Positions 8,556-16,628 of a DNA stretch of 64,000 nt are shown one piece after another. Source of the stretch: Glutamicibacter uratoxydans (lineage in GTDB: Bacteria > Actinomycetota > Actinomycetes > Actinomycetales > Micrococcaceae); NCBI RefSeq assembly GCF_006539925.1, contig NZ_BJNY01000001.1, positions 298,530 through 362,529 on the forward strand. The letters are read 5' to 3'. Under the pieces are notes generated by a model. It did no database searches. It saw only the letters and a program-made list of their open reading frames with translations, and was not told the DNA's origin. A program made the position numbers and the translations under genes. The first letter of the stretch is position 1. Every line of letters starts with the position of its first letter.

Positions 8556-9650
8556 TCACAGCTCGTGCTTGGACCGGTAGTCGTTCATCTGGATCAGCCG
8601 GCGGCGCAGCGAGCCCTGCCGGCGCAGGTCCGAGCCGCTGGTCTTCTCGATGTGGTCCTTGCCAAAACGCCACAACAGCACATCGTCGAGCAGCCGGTCA
8701 GGTCCCGGAGAGTAGCGGTGGTCCAGCGCGGCGCGCACCTCGCGCACCACTTCCGCATCCAGCAGCCCCGCCAGCTGCCACGTCTGGTCGATGCCATGGG
8801 CGTCCAGCAGCTCGGCCGCCCAGGACCAGTCGTCGTCGCGCTTGCGGTCCACGTGCGGCAGCAGGGTCTGCCAAATTTCGCCGATCTTTTCGCCGCTGAG
8901 CTTTTCGGCTCCCGCACCGGATTCATCGTGGTATCCGTTGAGCCGGTGGTAGAGCTCGTCGATGTCGGTGAAGTAGTCTTCCACGGTTTCAAGCATGGCG
9001 GCGGTGGCGGTGAAGTGCCGGTCGATCTGCGGGTTCCAGGCCGCTTCGCCGGGGTGCTTGAAGCGGATGTCGTGTTCCATTTCGCTCCAGGCATGCTGCA
9101 AAATGGTGCGGATCTGCACCTCGAAGACAAAGTTGCCGCTGGGCACCACCGACTTGCCCAGTGCTTCCTGGAATTTGCGCACGGTGGGCTCATTGCGGGT
9201 CTTGAGCAGCAGGTGGCGCGAGGAGTAGCCGTAGGTGCCCGATTCCACCGAGCCGATGTCCTTCTCCCTGTCGCTGCGGCAGTCGAAGACTTCGCGATGG
9301 GACTTGATCAGGCTCGCCACCTGCTGGATCTCATGGGGAAGCATCACGATGATGCGCAGGCCCACCATGTCGTGCACTTCGCGCAGCGGGTTGGGAAATT
9401 CGAGCACCGGGGCGCTGTCGGGATTTTCCTGCAGCCGGCGGGAGGCCTTGGCCTGGAATGATTCCTTGGACTTCACCCGCCCGGTGATGAACAAGGGCTG
9501 CACCTCGGCATGGGAGAAGAGGCGGCGGATCTTTGCCTTCATCGCCGAGAGCACGGTATTCAGCTCGCCGGTGACCTTGCCGTACTGGGCCACGGCGGCA
9601 GAGATCTGCTCAGAGAACTCATCGTCCTTGGCGCTCTTGGGTGAATCCAT
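8556..9650 (-). CDS. RelA/SpoT synthetase-domain protein (GTP pyrophosphokinase family)
   Basis: A 364-residue protein with a single RelA_SpoT domain and no HD hydrolase, TGS or ACT domain. Key motifs: VHDMVGLRI (92-100), which carries the catalytic-type Asp, YGYSSRH (140-146), EVQIRT (177-182) and QHAWSEMEHDIRFK (185-198). This is the architecture of a monofunctional (p)ppGpp synthetase, but the roughly 150-residue C-terminal extension makes it longer than typical small alarmone synthetases. Start chosen at ATG 9650 because AAGGAGG lies 9 nt upstream; an in-frame start at 9689 would place that site inside the gene. Upstream lies a GC-rich terminator of the DUF2637 gene. Activity is inferred. 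Confidence 0.85.
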   Translation of the reverse strand: MDSPKSAKDDEFSEQISAAVAQYGKVTGELNTVLSAMKAKIRRLFSHAEVQPLFITGRVKSKESFQAKASRRLQENPDSAPVLEFPNPLREVHDMVGLRIIVMLPHEIQQVASLIKSHREVFDCRSDREKDIGSVESGTYGYSSRHLLLKTRNEPTVRKFQEALGKSVVPSGNFVFEVQIRTILQHAWSEMEHDIRFKHPGEAAWNPQIDRHFTATAAMLETVEDYFTDIDELYHRLNGYHDESGAGAEKLSGEKIGEIWQTLLPHVDRKRDDDWSWAAELLDAHGIDQTWQLAGLLDAEVVREVRAALDHRYSPGPDRLLDDVLLWRFGKDHIEKTSGSDLRRQGSLRRRLIQMNDYRSKHEL

Positions 9651-9705
9651 CTTCAGATGCCTCCTTCGACAGCACTGTGCGGTGCTCAACCGCTAAAAGA
9701 GCCGA

Positions 9706-9737
9706 GAAGGGGCGCGGCCCGCGGGCCGCGCCCCTTC
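9706..9737 (-). terminator. GC-rich hairpin, probable terminator of the DUF2637 gene
   Basis: A 15-bp perfect stem (9706-9720 with 9723-9737) with a 2-nt apex. On the minus strand a short T-run (TCTTTTAG) begins about 7 nt after the stem, further than usual. Confidence 0.7.
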
Positions 9738-9785
9738 GGGATTGACTTTACGTGAGGCGACCCCCGTCATGGGGATCACGCAGGA

Positions 9786-10556
9786 TTATGGGCGGGTCAA
9801 GCGCTGCTTGGCCATGTCCTCGTACAGCGGGGTCTTGTCTTCGCTGCTGCTGACCGGCTTCTTGGCTTCTGGCGCCTGGGAGCCGCCGGACTTGATCGGG
9901 GTGACCTTCGAGTCATTGCGGGCCGCGGCCATAGCCTCGGCGCGGGCGCGGGCCAGGTCGTCCTGGTGCTCCTGCTCCAGCTGGGCGAAGCGCTCGTCCT
10001 CGGCGGTCTTCGCGTCGCTCAGCGCGGCGTTGTAGCCGTCGTCGTAGGCAACGCCGTACTTCTCGGCGTTCTCGCGCTCTTCGTCGTACTCCAGCTCGGC
10101 GCGCATCTTCGCGGCTTCGGACTTCTTCTGGTACATGTGCACGGTCAGGTGCGTGATGGCGAGAAGCACGATCGGCGGCATGGCGGCCACCAGCGCGGAG
10201 ACCAGCGGCGGCACACCGTTTTCAATGGAGTCCACGGTCAAGATCGCGTGCGTGGAGTTGGCGGCGGTGGAAACGATGGCGCCGAAGAACAGCAGCGACC
10301 AGGGGTAGACCATGGCACGGCGGTTGAAGCCATTGAGCGCGACAATGGCGACGGTGGCCGCCACGATCATGCCGTCGATGATGATCGGCCAGATCCAGGC
10401 GAGGCTGGAATCAATGCCCGAACGCTCAGCCAGGTCGGTCAACGCTGCGAACGAGAGGATGAATGCGCCGATGGCGATGATGACTGTCGCGCCGACAGCG
10501 GTGCCAAGGACTGCCTTGTGCGGTTCGTTGGGGACTACTGGCTTGTTTTCTTCCAT
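9786..10556 (-). CDS. DUF2637 domain membrane protein
   Basis: A 256-residue protein: four predicted membrane helices (about 18-40, 54-74, 84-103, 119-139) followed by a cytoplasmic charged helix likely to be coiled coil (about 143-205, rich in Glu/Ala/Arg) and a Ser/Lys-rich tail. The membrane block with the WPIIIDGMIV motif is characteristic of DUF2637, found in actinobacterial chromosomes and in plasmids and conjugative elements, where it is sometimes called a SpdD-like or transfer-related protein. ATG 10556 was chosen as the first Met before the fold; its Shine-Dalgarno is weak, and a longer in-frame start at 10637 is possible. No mobile-element genes lie nearby, so this looks chromosomal. 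Confidence 0.8.
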   Translation of the reverse strand: MEENKPVVPNEPHKAVLGTAVGATVIIAIGAFILSFAALTDLAERSGIDSSLAWIWPIIIDGMIVAATVAIVALNGFNRRAMVYPWSLLFFGAIVSTAANSTHAILTVDSIENGVPPLVSALVAAMPPIVLLAITHLTVHMYQKKSEAAKMRAELEYDEERENAEKYGVAYDDGYNAALSDAKTAEDERFAQLEQEHQDDLARARAEAMAAARNDSKVTPIKSGGSQAPEAKKPVSSSEDKTPLYEDMAKQRLTRP

Positions 10557-10690
10557 GCTGCGTTGCAGACCTTTACTCTCGTAAATATGGGGATGAACGG
10601 TTGACGCGAGTTGGGCCCTCCAGCGTTGTCCGAACACCAGGCACCAGATCTATTTTAGCCTCAGCGCCCGCACTTGTGTGCAACGCGCTG

Positions 10691-11779
10691 CTATGAGCTT
10701 CGCCGGTCGGCGAAGCCTGTGGCGGTGAGCACACCTGCCAGGCCGCGGGTCTTGGGGACCATCAAGAAGCACAGCGCGCTGGCCAGCGCGTAAAGGGCGG
10801 CGAACGCGCCGAGCCACGGCAGGTCCAGTGCTTCATTGAGGCTAGTGGAAATCTGGAAGAGGAAGGTGATGCCGCCAAAGCCGAGCACCGTACGCAGCAG
10901 GCTCCTCCAGGCGGGGACGAATTTGCGGTCCGCGGAGGTGATCTGGATCCAGGCGCAGCGCTGCCCCAGCGTCGCCCGCCCCGGCGCCAGCACCGGAATG
11001 ACGAACACCGCTACCGCGACGATGGAAGGCAGCACGAAATTCAGGACCCGCGGGTCCACCTCATAGTCGCCCATGGTGGCAAACAGCTGCAGCACTGCGG
11101 CAAGCATGAACACCGAGACCCCGGCGAAGGAAGAGTCGAAGAAGTCTGCCAGCGCGCGACGGCGGCGGGTGACGGGACGAGCCGGCGCATCAATGGCCCG
11201 CGGTTCGCGCGGTCCAGAGAGGAACGCGAAGATCGGAAGGTAAGCGATGACCGCGCCGAGCAGCGCGCCGAGGGTGTTCATCAGCAAATCGTCGACGTCG
11301 GCCACGCGGTAGGCGCAGCGGTACAGCCCCCACATGCCGGTGTACTGGGTCAGCTCGATGGCCAGGCTGGCGGCGAAGCCGAGCACGACGCCGGTGAAGA
11401 TGTTTCCGCGCAGCCAGCGCACCGCCAGGATGCCCAGCGGCATGAACAGGATGATATTGAACAGCACCTGCCACAGCGTGGAGCCGGTCAGGAAGCTGCG
11501 CAGGCCATGCTCATAGGCCCTGGCAAAGTCGCCGACGAAGTGCCCCAGGTCCAGCTGCGTCGCCCGGCAGGTGAATTTCTGCGAGTCCGGCAGCGGCAGC
11601 ATGGTGTAGCTGAACAGGCCGAACCCGTAGACCGCCGCGGCTATCGTGGTGATGGTCCTGCGCCAGGAAAGCCTGCCGTGCCGCCGGTACTGGATGGCCA
11701 GCAGGAACACCCCTGCCACGCCGAGGAAGAGGATGCTGCCGAGGATCGCGACGGCGCCGGGCCAGGTAACACTGTTCAT
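10691..11779 (-). CDS. VanZ-like membrane protein with C-terminal RDD-type domain
   Basis: A 362-residue multi-pass membrane protein. The first ~185 residues match the VanZ-like fold (FSYTMLPLP, NIILFMPLGIL, IELTQ, DVDDLLMNTLGALLG). The last ~150 residues, after a basic linker PVTRRRRALADFF, have the RDD pattern: paired helices and TLGQRCAWIQI near the C-terminal half. VanZ proteins are linked to teicoplanin resistance in enterococci, but chromosomal actinobacterial members have no established role; an envelope function is inferred. It is followed downstream on the same strand by the DUF2637 gene and preceded by the two MptB-like genes, suggesting an envelope cluster. Confidence 0.82.
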   Translation of the reverse strand: MNSVTWPGAVAILGSILFLGVAGVFLLAIQYRRHGRLSWRRTITTIAAAVYGFGLFSYTMLPLPDSQKFTCRATQLDLGHFVGDFARAYEHGLRSFLTGSTLWQVLFNIILFMPLGILAVRWLRGNIFTGVVLGFAASLAIELTQYTGMWGLYRCAYRVADVDDLLMNTLGALLGAVIAYLPIFAFLSGPREPRAIDAPARPVTRRRRALADFFDSSFAGVSVFMLAAVLQLFATMGDYEVDPRVLNFVLPSIVAVAVFVIPVLAPGRATLGQRCAWIQITSADRKFVPAWRSLLRTVLGFGGITFLFQISTSLNEALDLPWLGAFAALYALASALCFLMVPKTRGLAGVLTATGFADRRSS

Positions 11780-11837
11780 GTTCCCAATCTAAGTGCATCC
11801 AGCCAGGCTATTTCCATCGCCGGCGCTGTGAAATTCG

Positions 11838-13337
11838 TCAGTGCGATTTGGACTGCGGCTCCTGCTCCAGGCGCAGCACCCAGCGCACCCGAGTGTCGAA
11901 GCGGTACATCGCCAGCATCAATCCGATGATCAGCACCGCCGCGACCGCTTTGAGCAGCCACACGGTGTACCACTGCTCGATGGAGAGCTGGTCGACATAT
12001 ACCGCAACCAAGATGGCGGAGGTCACCCAGATCATCAGGCGCTCCGAGCCGGCCGAGAGCTGTTTGGACATGGCGAACAGCGCGATCAGCCACAGCACGT
12101 ACCAGGGCTGGATCAGCGGCGAAAGCAGCACCACGGCGCTCAGCGCCCATGCGGAGAGGCGCAGCGGATTGGAGGTGTCCTTGGCCAGGGCGAACTTTGC
12201 CACCAGCGCCAGGGCCAGCAGCTGGAATGCCGTCACCACCACCTGCTGGGTCAGCGCGAAGGAGCCACCGAGCACCTGGGCGAGGTTTCCCAGGCTCCAG
12301 CCGAGCAGCCCTACCGGGGCGTAGGGGAAGGCGGCGTCTCCGGCGGTGAACATCGCCGGGAACCATCCGAACCACAAATTGGTCACCGCTCCGATGATCA
12401 GCAGCCATAGGGCGCTGTAGCAGGTGATCTTCACCCAGTTCATGATTCGCTGGCGCATCGCGGCTTGGGCGCCGATCAGCGCCAGGCCGAGGAATGGCAG
12501 CAGCACCAGGACGATGGGCTTGATGGACACCGCCAGCGCGAGGGCCAGGGTAGCCCAGATCGGCTTTTTCTCATAGGCCAGCAGGAACGCCCAGAACACC
12601 CCGGCGATCATCAGCGCGTCATTGTGCACTCCTCCGACCATGGTCAGCAGGAACAGCGGATTTCCCACCACTGCCCAGACGGCCCAGTGGGTGTTGTGGT
12701 TCAGCTTCGCGGCGAGCTTGACGGTAAAGAAATAGCAGCCGATGACGCCGATGACTGCAACAATGCGCAGCAGGCCAATGCCGATTTCCGGCACCCCGCC
12801 GGAGGCGACGTAGATCCATCGGGATAAAACTAAGAAGAACGGGCCGTAGGGCGACGGGGACTGGGCCCACAGCCCGTCCGCTCCCCCGTCGAACCAGCCG
12901 GGCAGCACTGAGATGCCGGAGGTGTACGGGGACTTTCCGGCCTCCAGCATCCGGCCCTGGGCCAGGTAGGAGTAGACGTCCCTGGAGAGAATCGGGTAGC
13001 TGAGCATCAGCGGAGCCGCCCACATGGCGATCAGCTTGCCCTGCTGCTTGGCGTCAAGGTCGGCCGAGCCGCCCACCCAGGGACGAGCCAGCAGCCAGGT
13101 GCGCATCAGCCAGACGATGCCTGCCGCCATGGCGGCAATGCATAACAGTACGCCGAACAAATCGGTGCGGAACTGCACGAAGAAGCCGGAGCGCGCCAGC
13201 GCGGAGAGCTGGTTGCGCGGGAACCAGCCCACGCCCCAGGAGCCGAAAGCAATCAGGGCAGACGCGAAAAACCCGTGCCAGGCCAGCGGGTGCAGCCCCA
13301 GCCGTCCAGTCAGACCCGGTTTGCCGCGGCGTTTCAC
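11838..13337 (-). CDS. MptB-type polyprenol-phosphomannose alpha-1,6-mannosyltransferase (copy 1)
   Basis: A GT-C glycosyltransferase with about 12-13 membrane helices, 499 residues from the preferred start. The conserved acidic motif RDVYSYLAQG lies after the second or third helix, followed by PSPYGP and VGNPLFLL/GGVHND motifs seen in MptB/MptA proteins, which extend the alpha-1,6-mannan backbone of lipomannan from polyprenol-phosphomannose. The start is taken as GTG at 13337, which overlaps the TAG stop of the upstream paralogue by one base (TAGTG), typical of translational coupling; an in-frame GTG at 13373 is the alternative. Two adjacent paralogues suggest that each adds different residues or chain segments; specificity cannot be read from sequence. 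Confidence 0.82.
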   Translation of the reverse strand: MKRRGKPGLTGRLGLHPLAWHGFFASALIAFGSWGVGWFPRNQLSALARSGFFVQFRTDLFGVLLCIAAMAAGIVWLMRTWLLARPWVGGSADLDAKQQGKLIAMWAAPLMLSYPILSRDVYSYLAQGRMLEAGKSPYTSGISVLPGWFDGGADGLWAQSPSPYGPFFLVLSRWIYVASGGVPEIGIGLLRIVAVIGVIGCYFFTVKLAAKLNHNTHWAVWAVVGNPLFLLTMVGGVHNDALMIAGVFWAFLLAYEKKPIWATLALALAVSIKPIVLVLLPFLGLALIGAQAAMRQRIMNWVKITCYSALWLLIIGAVTNLWFGWFPAMFTAGDAAFPYAPVGLLGWSLGNLAQVLGGSFALTQQVVVTAFQLLALALVAKFALAKDTSNPLRLSAWALSAVVLLSPLIQPWYVLWLIALFAMSKQLSAGSERLMIWVTSAILVAVYVDQLSIEQWYTVWLLKAVAAVLIIGLMLAMYRFDTRVRWVLRLEQEPQSKSH

Positions 13338-14890
13338 TAGGCTTGCTTCTTGCGGTTGGAGAAGCTGCCCCACTTTTCACGCACCCACTTAATGGAGAAC
13401 AGCAGCTCGGGGATGATCCGGCGGGTCTTCGGATCAACGAACAGCAGGAACAGCAGGCACGCCGCAGAGACAGTCCAGGAGATCAGCTGCACCGCGGGAA
13501 CCAGGTCCTCCTGCAGGAACTGCCAGATGAACAGCTGGTCCGCCGCCTGGTAGGCGACAAAGAACATCGTGGTCACGTACACCCAGAGCATCTGCCAGTT
13601 TTCCTTGATGCCCACCGCCGCGTAGAACGGCAGCAGCCACAGCAGATACCAGGGCTGGATGACCGGCGAGAGCACCACGATGGCGGAGAAGCCCACCGCC
13701 AGGCGTAGCACCAGGCGCTCGTACCTGCCGCGGAAAATCACCACGAAGGCCAGTGCCACGCCAATGAGCCGGCCCAGCAGCTTGGCCACCGGCAGGATCC
13801 AGTCGGTGCCCATGCCAATGGAGGACACCAAGGTGCTGGCAAGGATCACGATCATGCCCACCGGCGCGAACACCGAGAAGCCGGTGCCGGTGAACAGCAT
13901 GACCTTCAGCCAGCCGAACCAGTATCCGTTGAGCATGCCCACCAGCGCCATGAGCACCAGCAGGATCATTCCCGAATAGAACCAGTACAGGATCCGCCGA
14001 GGCCAGCTCGCATCCTTGCCGGCCCACAACAGGCCGATGAATGGCAGCAGCACCAGGGTGATGGGCTTGACGCCGATGGATGCGGTGAGCACCACCACCG
14101 CCATGATGCCCTTCTGCTTGCAGGCCAGGTAGACGGCCCATACCGACAGTCCCACCATGAGCGAATCATTGTGGGCGCTGGCCACGAAGTTGATCAGAAA
14201 CAGCGGGTTCGCCACGACGACCCAGGCGGCTTTTGCGCCGCTGGTCGAATGCAGCTGCGCCAGCTTGGGCAGGTAGCGCAGGGTCAGCAGCACGCCGATG
14301 AATGCGATCGCCCTGAAGAACAGAATGGCCGCGTCGGTGGAGCCGCCGGTGACCTTGACCACGAGGTACTCGATGGTCAGGAACAGCGGGCCGTACGGGG
14401 TGCCGTCTTGGGCCCACATGGTGTCCGTGCCCAGCTGGAACCAGTTGTTCAGCGAGGAGATGCCGTCCACATAGGGATCCTGGCCGGCCTCGACAAGCCG
14501 TCCCTGCCCGATGTAGGCGAAGACGTCGCGGCTGACGATCGGCAGGGTGACCAGCAGCGGAATGCTCCACAGCCATACTGCCTTGCGAACCACCCGGAGG
14601 GTTCCGTCCTCCCATTTTTTCAGCAGCTGCCCAAGGACCCACCATGCCCTGAAGAGCACCCAGAAGCCCAAGCACAGGATGACCGAGGAAAGGATCACTG
14701 CCACCGGCTCGGTGCGCATCACAATGAAGAACGCATCGCGGTTCAGCGGCGAGACGCTGGCAAGCCAGCCGATGCCGAATGAGCCGAAGAGGATGAGCGA
14801 TGAGCCGATGATGCCGTTGAGCAAGGTCACGGAAACGCCGGGTATATGTACAGTCTCCTGCGCCCCCAGACTTTTAGCGGACACCATCAC
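13337..14890 (-). CDS. MptB-type polyprenol-phosphomannose alpha-1,6-mannosyltransferase (copy 2)
   Basis: A 517-residue GT-C membrane glycosyltransferase, paralogous to the gene immediately downstream: both carry SRDV[YF][SA]Y[LI][AG]QG, a GTPYGP/SPYGP motif, NPLFL[IL], H-N-D and a VLSP[VL]IQPWY[VL]LWL block near the C-terminus. It probably acts on lipomannan, which Micrococcus relatives make instead of mycobacterial lipoarabinomannan. The C-terminus ends in a basic cytoplasmic tail. Start ATG 14890 (a second ATG follows at once) has GAGGTG a few bases upstream. It is the first gene of the unit and is divergent from orn, with a 201-bp AT-richer intergenic region. Confidence 0.83.
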   Translation of the reverse strand: MMVSAKSLGAQETVHIPGVSVTLLNGIIGSSLILFGSFGIGWLASVSPLNRDAFFIVMRTEPVAVILSSVILCLGFWVLFRAWWVLGQLLKKWEDGTLRVVRKAVWLWSIPLLVTLPIVSRDVFAYIGQGRLVEAGQDPYVDGISSLNNWFQLGTDTMWAQDGTPYGPLFLTIEYLVVKVTGGSTDAAILFFRAIAFIGVLLTLRYLPKLAQLHSTSGAKAAWVVVANPLFLINFVASAHNDSLMVGLSVWAVYLACKQKGIMAVVVLTASIGVKPITLVLLPFIGLLWAGKDASWPRRILYWFYSGMILLVLMALVGMLNGYWFGWLKVMLFTGTGFSVFAPVGMIVILASTLVSSIGMGTDWILPVAKLLGRLIGVALAFVVIFRGRYERLVLRLAVGFSAIVVLSPVIQPWYLLWLLPFYAAVGIKENWQMLWVYVTTMFFVAYQAADQLFIWQFLQEDLVPAVQLISWTVSAACLLFLLFVDPKTRRIIPELLFSIKWVREKWGSFSNRKKQA

Positions 14891-15091
14891 ACCTCACGGA
14901 ATCGAGAACGAAAATCATAGTCAGAGCTCAAAACACAACGGTCAGTTCAACAGAATTTTGAATACTGGGAGCCCTAAAATCTCCCTCGATTTTAGCATTG
15001 ACCTCCATAAGGGAGTCAGAAGACACCGTCCGGCACAGCCGGGAATTGGCAGTGGACTGCACCACAACGCCGATGGCGGTAGATTAGGGGC

Positions 15092-15706
15092 GTGGCTAGT
15101 AATTCAGAAAAGATCGTATGGATCGACTGCGAAATGACCGGACTAGATTTGGTCAATGACGCCTTGATCGAAGTAGCGGTGTTGATCACCGACTCCGAAC
15201 TCAATGTGGTTGACGAGGGAATCCAGGTGGTCATCAAGCCTGAACCCCAGGCCGTGGCCCAAATGGACGACTTCGTGCGCAATATGCATCAGGTCAGCGG
15301 CCTGCTGCAGGAACTCGACGGCGGCATCACCATAGACGAGGCGCAGCGCATCGTCGTGGACTACATCAAGAAGCACGTCCCAGAAGCCAAGAAGGCGCTG
15401 CTGGGCGGCAACTCGGTGGGCACCGACAAGAACTTCTTGATGCGGGACATGCCGGAAGTCATCGAACACCTCCACTACCGGATTATCGACGTATCCACGC
15501 TGAAGGAACTGAGCCGGCGCTGGTACCCCAAGGCGCATTACGCGGCCCCCGCCAAGACCGGCAACCACCGCGCATTGGGCGATATCCAGGATTCCATCGA
15601 TGAGCTGCGCTACTACCGCGCGGCCATTATGGTTCCTGCTCCGGGCCCAACCACCGATGAATCACGGAAGATCGCCGCGTCGATTTCCTCACCGGAGTTC
15701 AAGTAG
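15092..15706 (+). CDS. orn: Oligoribonuclease Orn
   Basis: 3'-to-5' exoribonuclease that degrades di- and short oligoribonucleotides, including pGpG. The DEDDh exonuclease signature is complete: Asp12 and Glu14 in WIDCEMTGLD, the middle Asp in the KNFLMRDMPE region, and His/Asp in GNHRALGDIQDS at about residue 158. The 204-residue length is normal for actinobacteria. The GTG start at 15092 lacks a Shine-Dalgarno; a TAGATT hexamer ends 6 nt before it, suggesting a leaderless transcript. A hairpin follows the stop, then the tRNA-His genes. Confidence 0.95.
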   Translation: MASNSEKIVWIDCEMTGLDLVNDALIEVAVLITDSELNVVDEGIQVVIKPEPQAVAQMDDFVRNMHQVSGLLQELDGGITIDEAQRIVVDYIKKHVPEAKKALLGGNSVGTDKNFLMRDMPEVIEHLHYRIIDVSTLKELSRRWYPKAHYAAPAKTGNHRALGDIQDSIDELRYYRAAIMVPAPGPTTDESRKIAASISSPEFK

Positions 15707-15712
15707 GAGTTT

Positions 15713-15756
15713 CCCCTCGCGGCATTGGGTGATGCACCCCACAGTGCCGCGAGGGG
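15713..15756 (+). terminator. Hairpin after orn
   Basis: A 12-bp perfect outer stem (15713-15724 with 15745-15756) with a nested GGGTG/CACCC stem inside. No T-run follows, so it may be a weak or factor-dependent terminator or an mRNA-stabilising stem. Confidence 0.55.
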
Positions 15757-15763
15757 CGCTCAG

Positions 15764-15794
15764 TTGGAATTCCTGAGCGAAGTATGTGTATAGT
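15764..15794 (+). promoter_or_regulatory. Promoter of tRNA-His copy 1
   Basis: TTGGAA, 19-nt spacer, TATAGT preceded by TG(N). The -10 hexamer ends 65 nt before the tRNA. The same layout and the shared stretch around the -10 recur before copy 2. Confidence 0.55.
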
Positions 15795-15858
15795 ATTTCT
15801 CGTTGCCAGATACGAAATCTGAAGCAGAGATGCTTCTGACTAGGATCTAAGCGAACAT

Positions 15859-15932
15859 GGTGGGTATAGCTCAGTCGGTAGAGCGTCTGGTTGTGGTCCA
15901 GAAGGTCGCGGGTTCAAACCCCGTTACTCACC
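15859..15932 (+). tRNA. tRNA-His(GTG), copy 1
   Basis: Full cloverleaf. Acceptor GTGGGTA pairs with TACTCAC (one G-U), D-arm GCTC/GAGC, anticodon stem TCTGG/CCAGA with loop TTGTGGT giving anticodon GTG, and T-arm with TTCAAAC loop. An encoded extra G at 15859 opposite C73 is the tRNA-His identity G-1. CCA is not encoded. Confidence 0.97.
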
Positions 15933-15941
15933 CGGAATAAG

Positions 15942-15978
15942 AATCCGGTTGCATGCAGTGCGTGCAACCGGATTTTTT
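15942..15978 (+). terminator. Rho-independent terminator after tRNA-His copy 1
   Basis: A 12-bp stem (15942-15953 with 15963-15974) followed by TTTT; ends the first tRNA-His transcript. Confidence 0.88.
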
Positions 15979-16050
15979 GCATTATCCGCAGCTCAGTCCC
16001 CTGCCGGAAACTGGGCGCGATCAGAAGGGAAATTCGCCAAAGATTCCCGA

Positions 16051-16081
16051 TTGGCTTTCACTACAAAAAATAGTGTATAGT
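16051..16081 (+). promoter_or_regulatory. Promoter of tRNA-His copy 2
   Basis: TTGGCT, 19-nt spacer, TATAGT. Shares GTGTATAGT(A/T)TTTCTCG with the copy 1 promoter and has the same 65-nt distance to the tRNA. Confidence 0.55.
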
Positions 16082-16145
16082 TTTTCTCGTTGCCGGAAAC
16101 GAGCCAATTGCATAAATAGCATTTGACTTGGTTCAAGTCGCACAT

Positions 16146-16219
16146 GGTGGGTATAGCTCAGTCGGTAGAGCGTCTGGTTGTGGTCCAGAAGGTCGCGGGT
16201 TCAAACCCCGTTACTCACC
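16146..16219 (+). tRNA. tRNA-His(GTG), copy 2
   Basis: Identical in sequence to copy 1 across the whole gene, including G-1, 287 bp downstream. The leader between promoter and tRNA is diverged, so the duplication is not very recent or the tRNA is kept identical by selection. Confidence 0.97.
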
Positions 16220-16226
16220 CCAATTG

Positions 16227-16284
16227 AACGAGGTTCAAACTTTCGATAAGAGTCTTCACTCTTATCGAAAGTTTGAACCTCGTT
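16227..16284 (+). terminator. 27-bp perfect hairpin after tRNA-His copy 2
   Basis: Arms 16227-16253 and 16258-16284 are perfectly complementary with a 4-nt loop CTTC. A few T follow (TTCGTTTCG). It probably terminates the tRNA transcript, but its length is far beyond the need of a terminator, and its arms contain GGTTCAAAC, the same nine bases as the tRNA T-loop region. Confidence 0.7.
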
Positions 16285-16628
16285 TTCGTTTCGCCACATA
16301 GGAATATTCCTGTTTCCACGGCCACTGGCCCGATCATCGATAGTCCGATTAGGCAGTCATTGTGGCAACTGCGTTTCAGGGGCTACATCACGACGCTCCT
16401 TACTCTGACTGCGACGTCTTATCAGTTGTGCGACACGGTAGTGACAGCAATTGAAGAGTCCCGAACGCTTCGGCGGCGGGATATCCGAACGTTGACAAGG
16501 CCAGCCTCCTTCACAGCAGTGAAACGAGCTGTTGTGTATCTTCCGGCCGCTGTCGGATGTGGCTGACATACTTGAATAAAGCAGCTGAACAAATCAACGA
16601 AGCAGTCCCTGCGAGAAGGAGAACCCCT
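16285..16628. other. Non-coding region between tRNA-His hairpin and orphan gene
   Basis: 344 bp without a convincing gene. A TTGACA at about 16493 could be a -35 box for the downstream gene, but no good -10 was found at standard spacing. An open frame of 97 codons here has no ribosome binding site or recognisable product. Confidence 0.5.

Noticed and set aside
9786..10556. DUF2637 protein as a sign of an integrated plasmid or conjugative element
   Set aside because: The surrounding genes are ordinary chromosomal ones and no transfer, replication or integrase genes are near.
990..11779. VanW and VanZ proteins as a vancomycin-resistance cluster
   Set aside because: They lie 8 kb apart in opposite orientation, and no vanS/vanR/vanH/vanA/vanX genes are present.
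16273..16566. A 97-codon frame upstream of the orphan gene
   Set aside because: Begins inside the long hairpin, no ribosome site, no recognisable features.
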